The notes under the pieces are model-generated. The model was not told the DNA's origin and did no database searches. It saw nothing but the letters and a program-made list of their open reading frames with translations. The translations under genes were made by a program, and so were the position numbers. From NCBI GenBank assembly GCA_018829465.1, contig JAHJTN010000013.1:1-34872 (forward strand): a stretch of 34,872 nt of DNA, read 5' to 3'. The DNA is from Bacteroidota bacterium (lineage in GTDB: Bacteria > Bacteroidota > Bacteroidia > Flavobacteriales > Flavobacteriaceae). Positions 34,714 through 34,872 of this stretch are shown here, one piece after another (the first letter of the stretch is position 1; every line of letters begins with the position of its first letter).

Positions 34714-34872
34714 TTAGCTGCACGCTTCGCGACTTTTCGGGACGAACTGCCCCGCATTTATAAAATCGGCAACAATATATTGATACCCATCTTTGAACAA
34801 AAGAGCTTGTAGGTTGTAAGAAAAGCTGTGGAAATTAATCCCGCTAAAAAGCAAGACCTCCAATGTATTCCA
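34714..34872 (-). CDS. Partial gene running off the right edge, unrecognised
   Basis: The last 52 codons of a minus-strand gene, open to the window edge and ending VPKSREACS-stop. The stretch INFHSFSYNLQALLFKDG lies within the 77-bp repeat that has a second, broken copy at 31667-31743. No start is visible and I do not recognise the family. Confidence 0.5.
   Translation of the reverse strand, partial: WNTLEVLLFSGINFHSFSYNLQALLFKDGYQYIVADFINAGQFVPKSREACS
34762..34838. repeat. 77-bp direct repeat, right copy
   Basis: All 77 bases are identical to 31667-31743 in the same orientation. Here they form part of an open frame reaching the window edge. Confidence 0.95.

Noticed and set aside
31744-34761. 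Insertion sequence or integrative element with its own transposase or integrase
   Set aside because: No transposase, integrase or terminal inverted repeats are visible between the 77-bp repeats; only the direct repeats are supported.

Overview
The window looks like chromosomal DNA of a Bacteroidota bacterium, probably of Flavobacteriia type. The evidence is the AT-rich sequence, the lack of Shine-Dalgarno sites, promoters of TTG/TAnnTTTG form, and families seen mainly in this phylum (DUF4870, DUF4350, the GH3/serine-hydrolase fusion, TIGR02757, the mis-named 'ABC transporter ATPase' small protein). All calls come from reading the sequence; no database search was run.

Left (1-6208): a compact type II-C CRISPR-Cas locus. 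A 23-repeat array (106-1585) is followed by 75-bp palindromic repeat units with a small GIY-YIG nuclease gene between two of them, then cas9 (1128 aa, all nuclease residues present). A tracrRNA lies upstream of cas9 on the opposite strand. It is followed by a second, remodelled tracrRNA-like copy with two added hairpins. No cas1 or cas2 is present in the window.

6209-16205, all on the minus strand: katG (H2O2 detoxification), a GH3/beta-lactamase-fold cell-wall enzyme, a small conserved protein, a two-gene Fe-S oxidoreductase (HdrB-like and a membrane HdrC-like subunit) interrupted by a HAD-like gene and a PLDc_N membrane protein, and an MCE/MlaD lipid-transport protein. 16206-16766 holds two heptamer tandem arrays. 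16767-19303 is a PadR-PspC-DUF4870 group. An alcohol/aldehyde dehydrogenase follows (19460-20509).

20560-26140 is the RDD / SpoIIM-like / membrane protein / DUF4129 / DUF4350 / MoxR cluster, which lacks the DUF58 gene that usually follows MoxR. Then come TIGR02757, thiol peroxidase, diacylglycerol-kinase family and protoporphyrinogen oxidase genes. 29520-31621 is an arsR-arsC-acr3 arsenic operon with an operator overlapping its promoter. 31667-34838 is a roughly 3-kb segment bounded by perfect 77-bp direct repeats. It holds a beta-propeller lipoprotein, a Crp/Fnr regulator and a decayed gene.

The most unusual signal is a family of about 100-nt elements directly upstream of the start codons of three unrelated genes (HAD, padR, DUF4350), with one extra tandem copy. 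Each forms a hairpin with compensatory changes between copies. In three of the four, an inner hexamer can pair either with the 5' arm or with the start-codon hexamer. A second family of hairpins keeps an 11-12-nt loop while its stems vary. It occurs in the repeat units, inside the second tracrRNA copy and inside one start-codon element.
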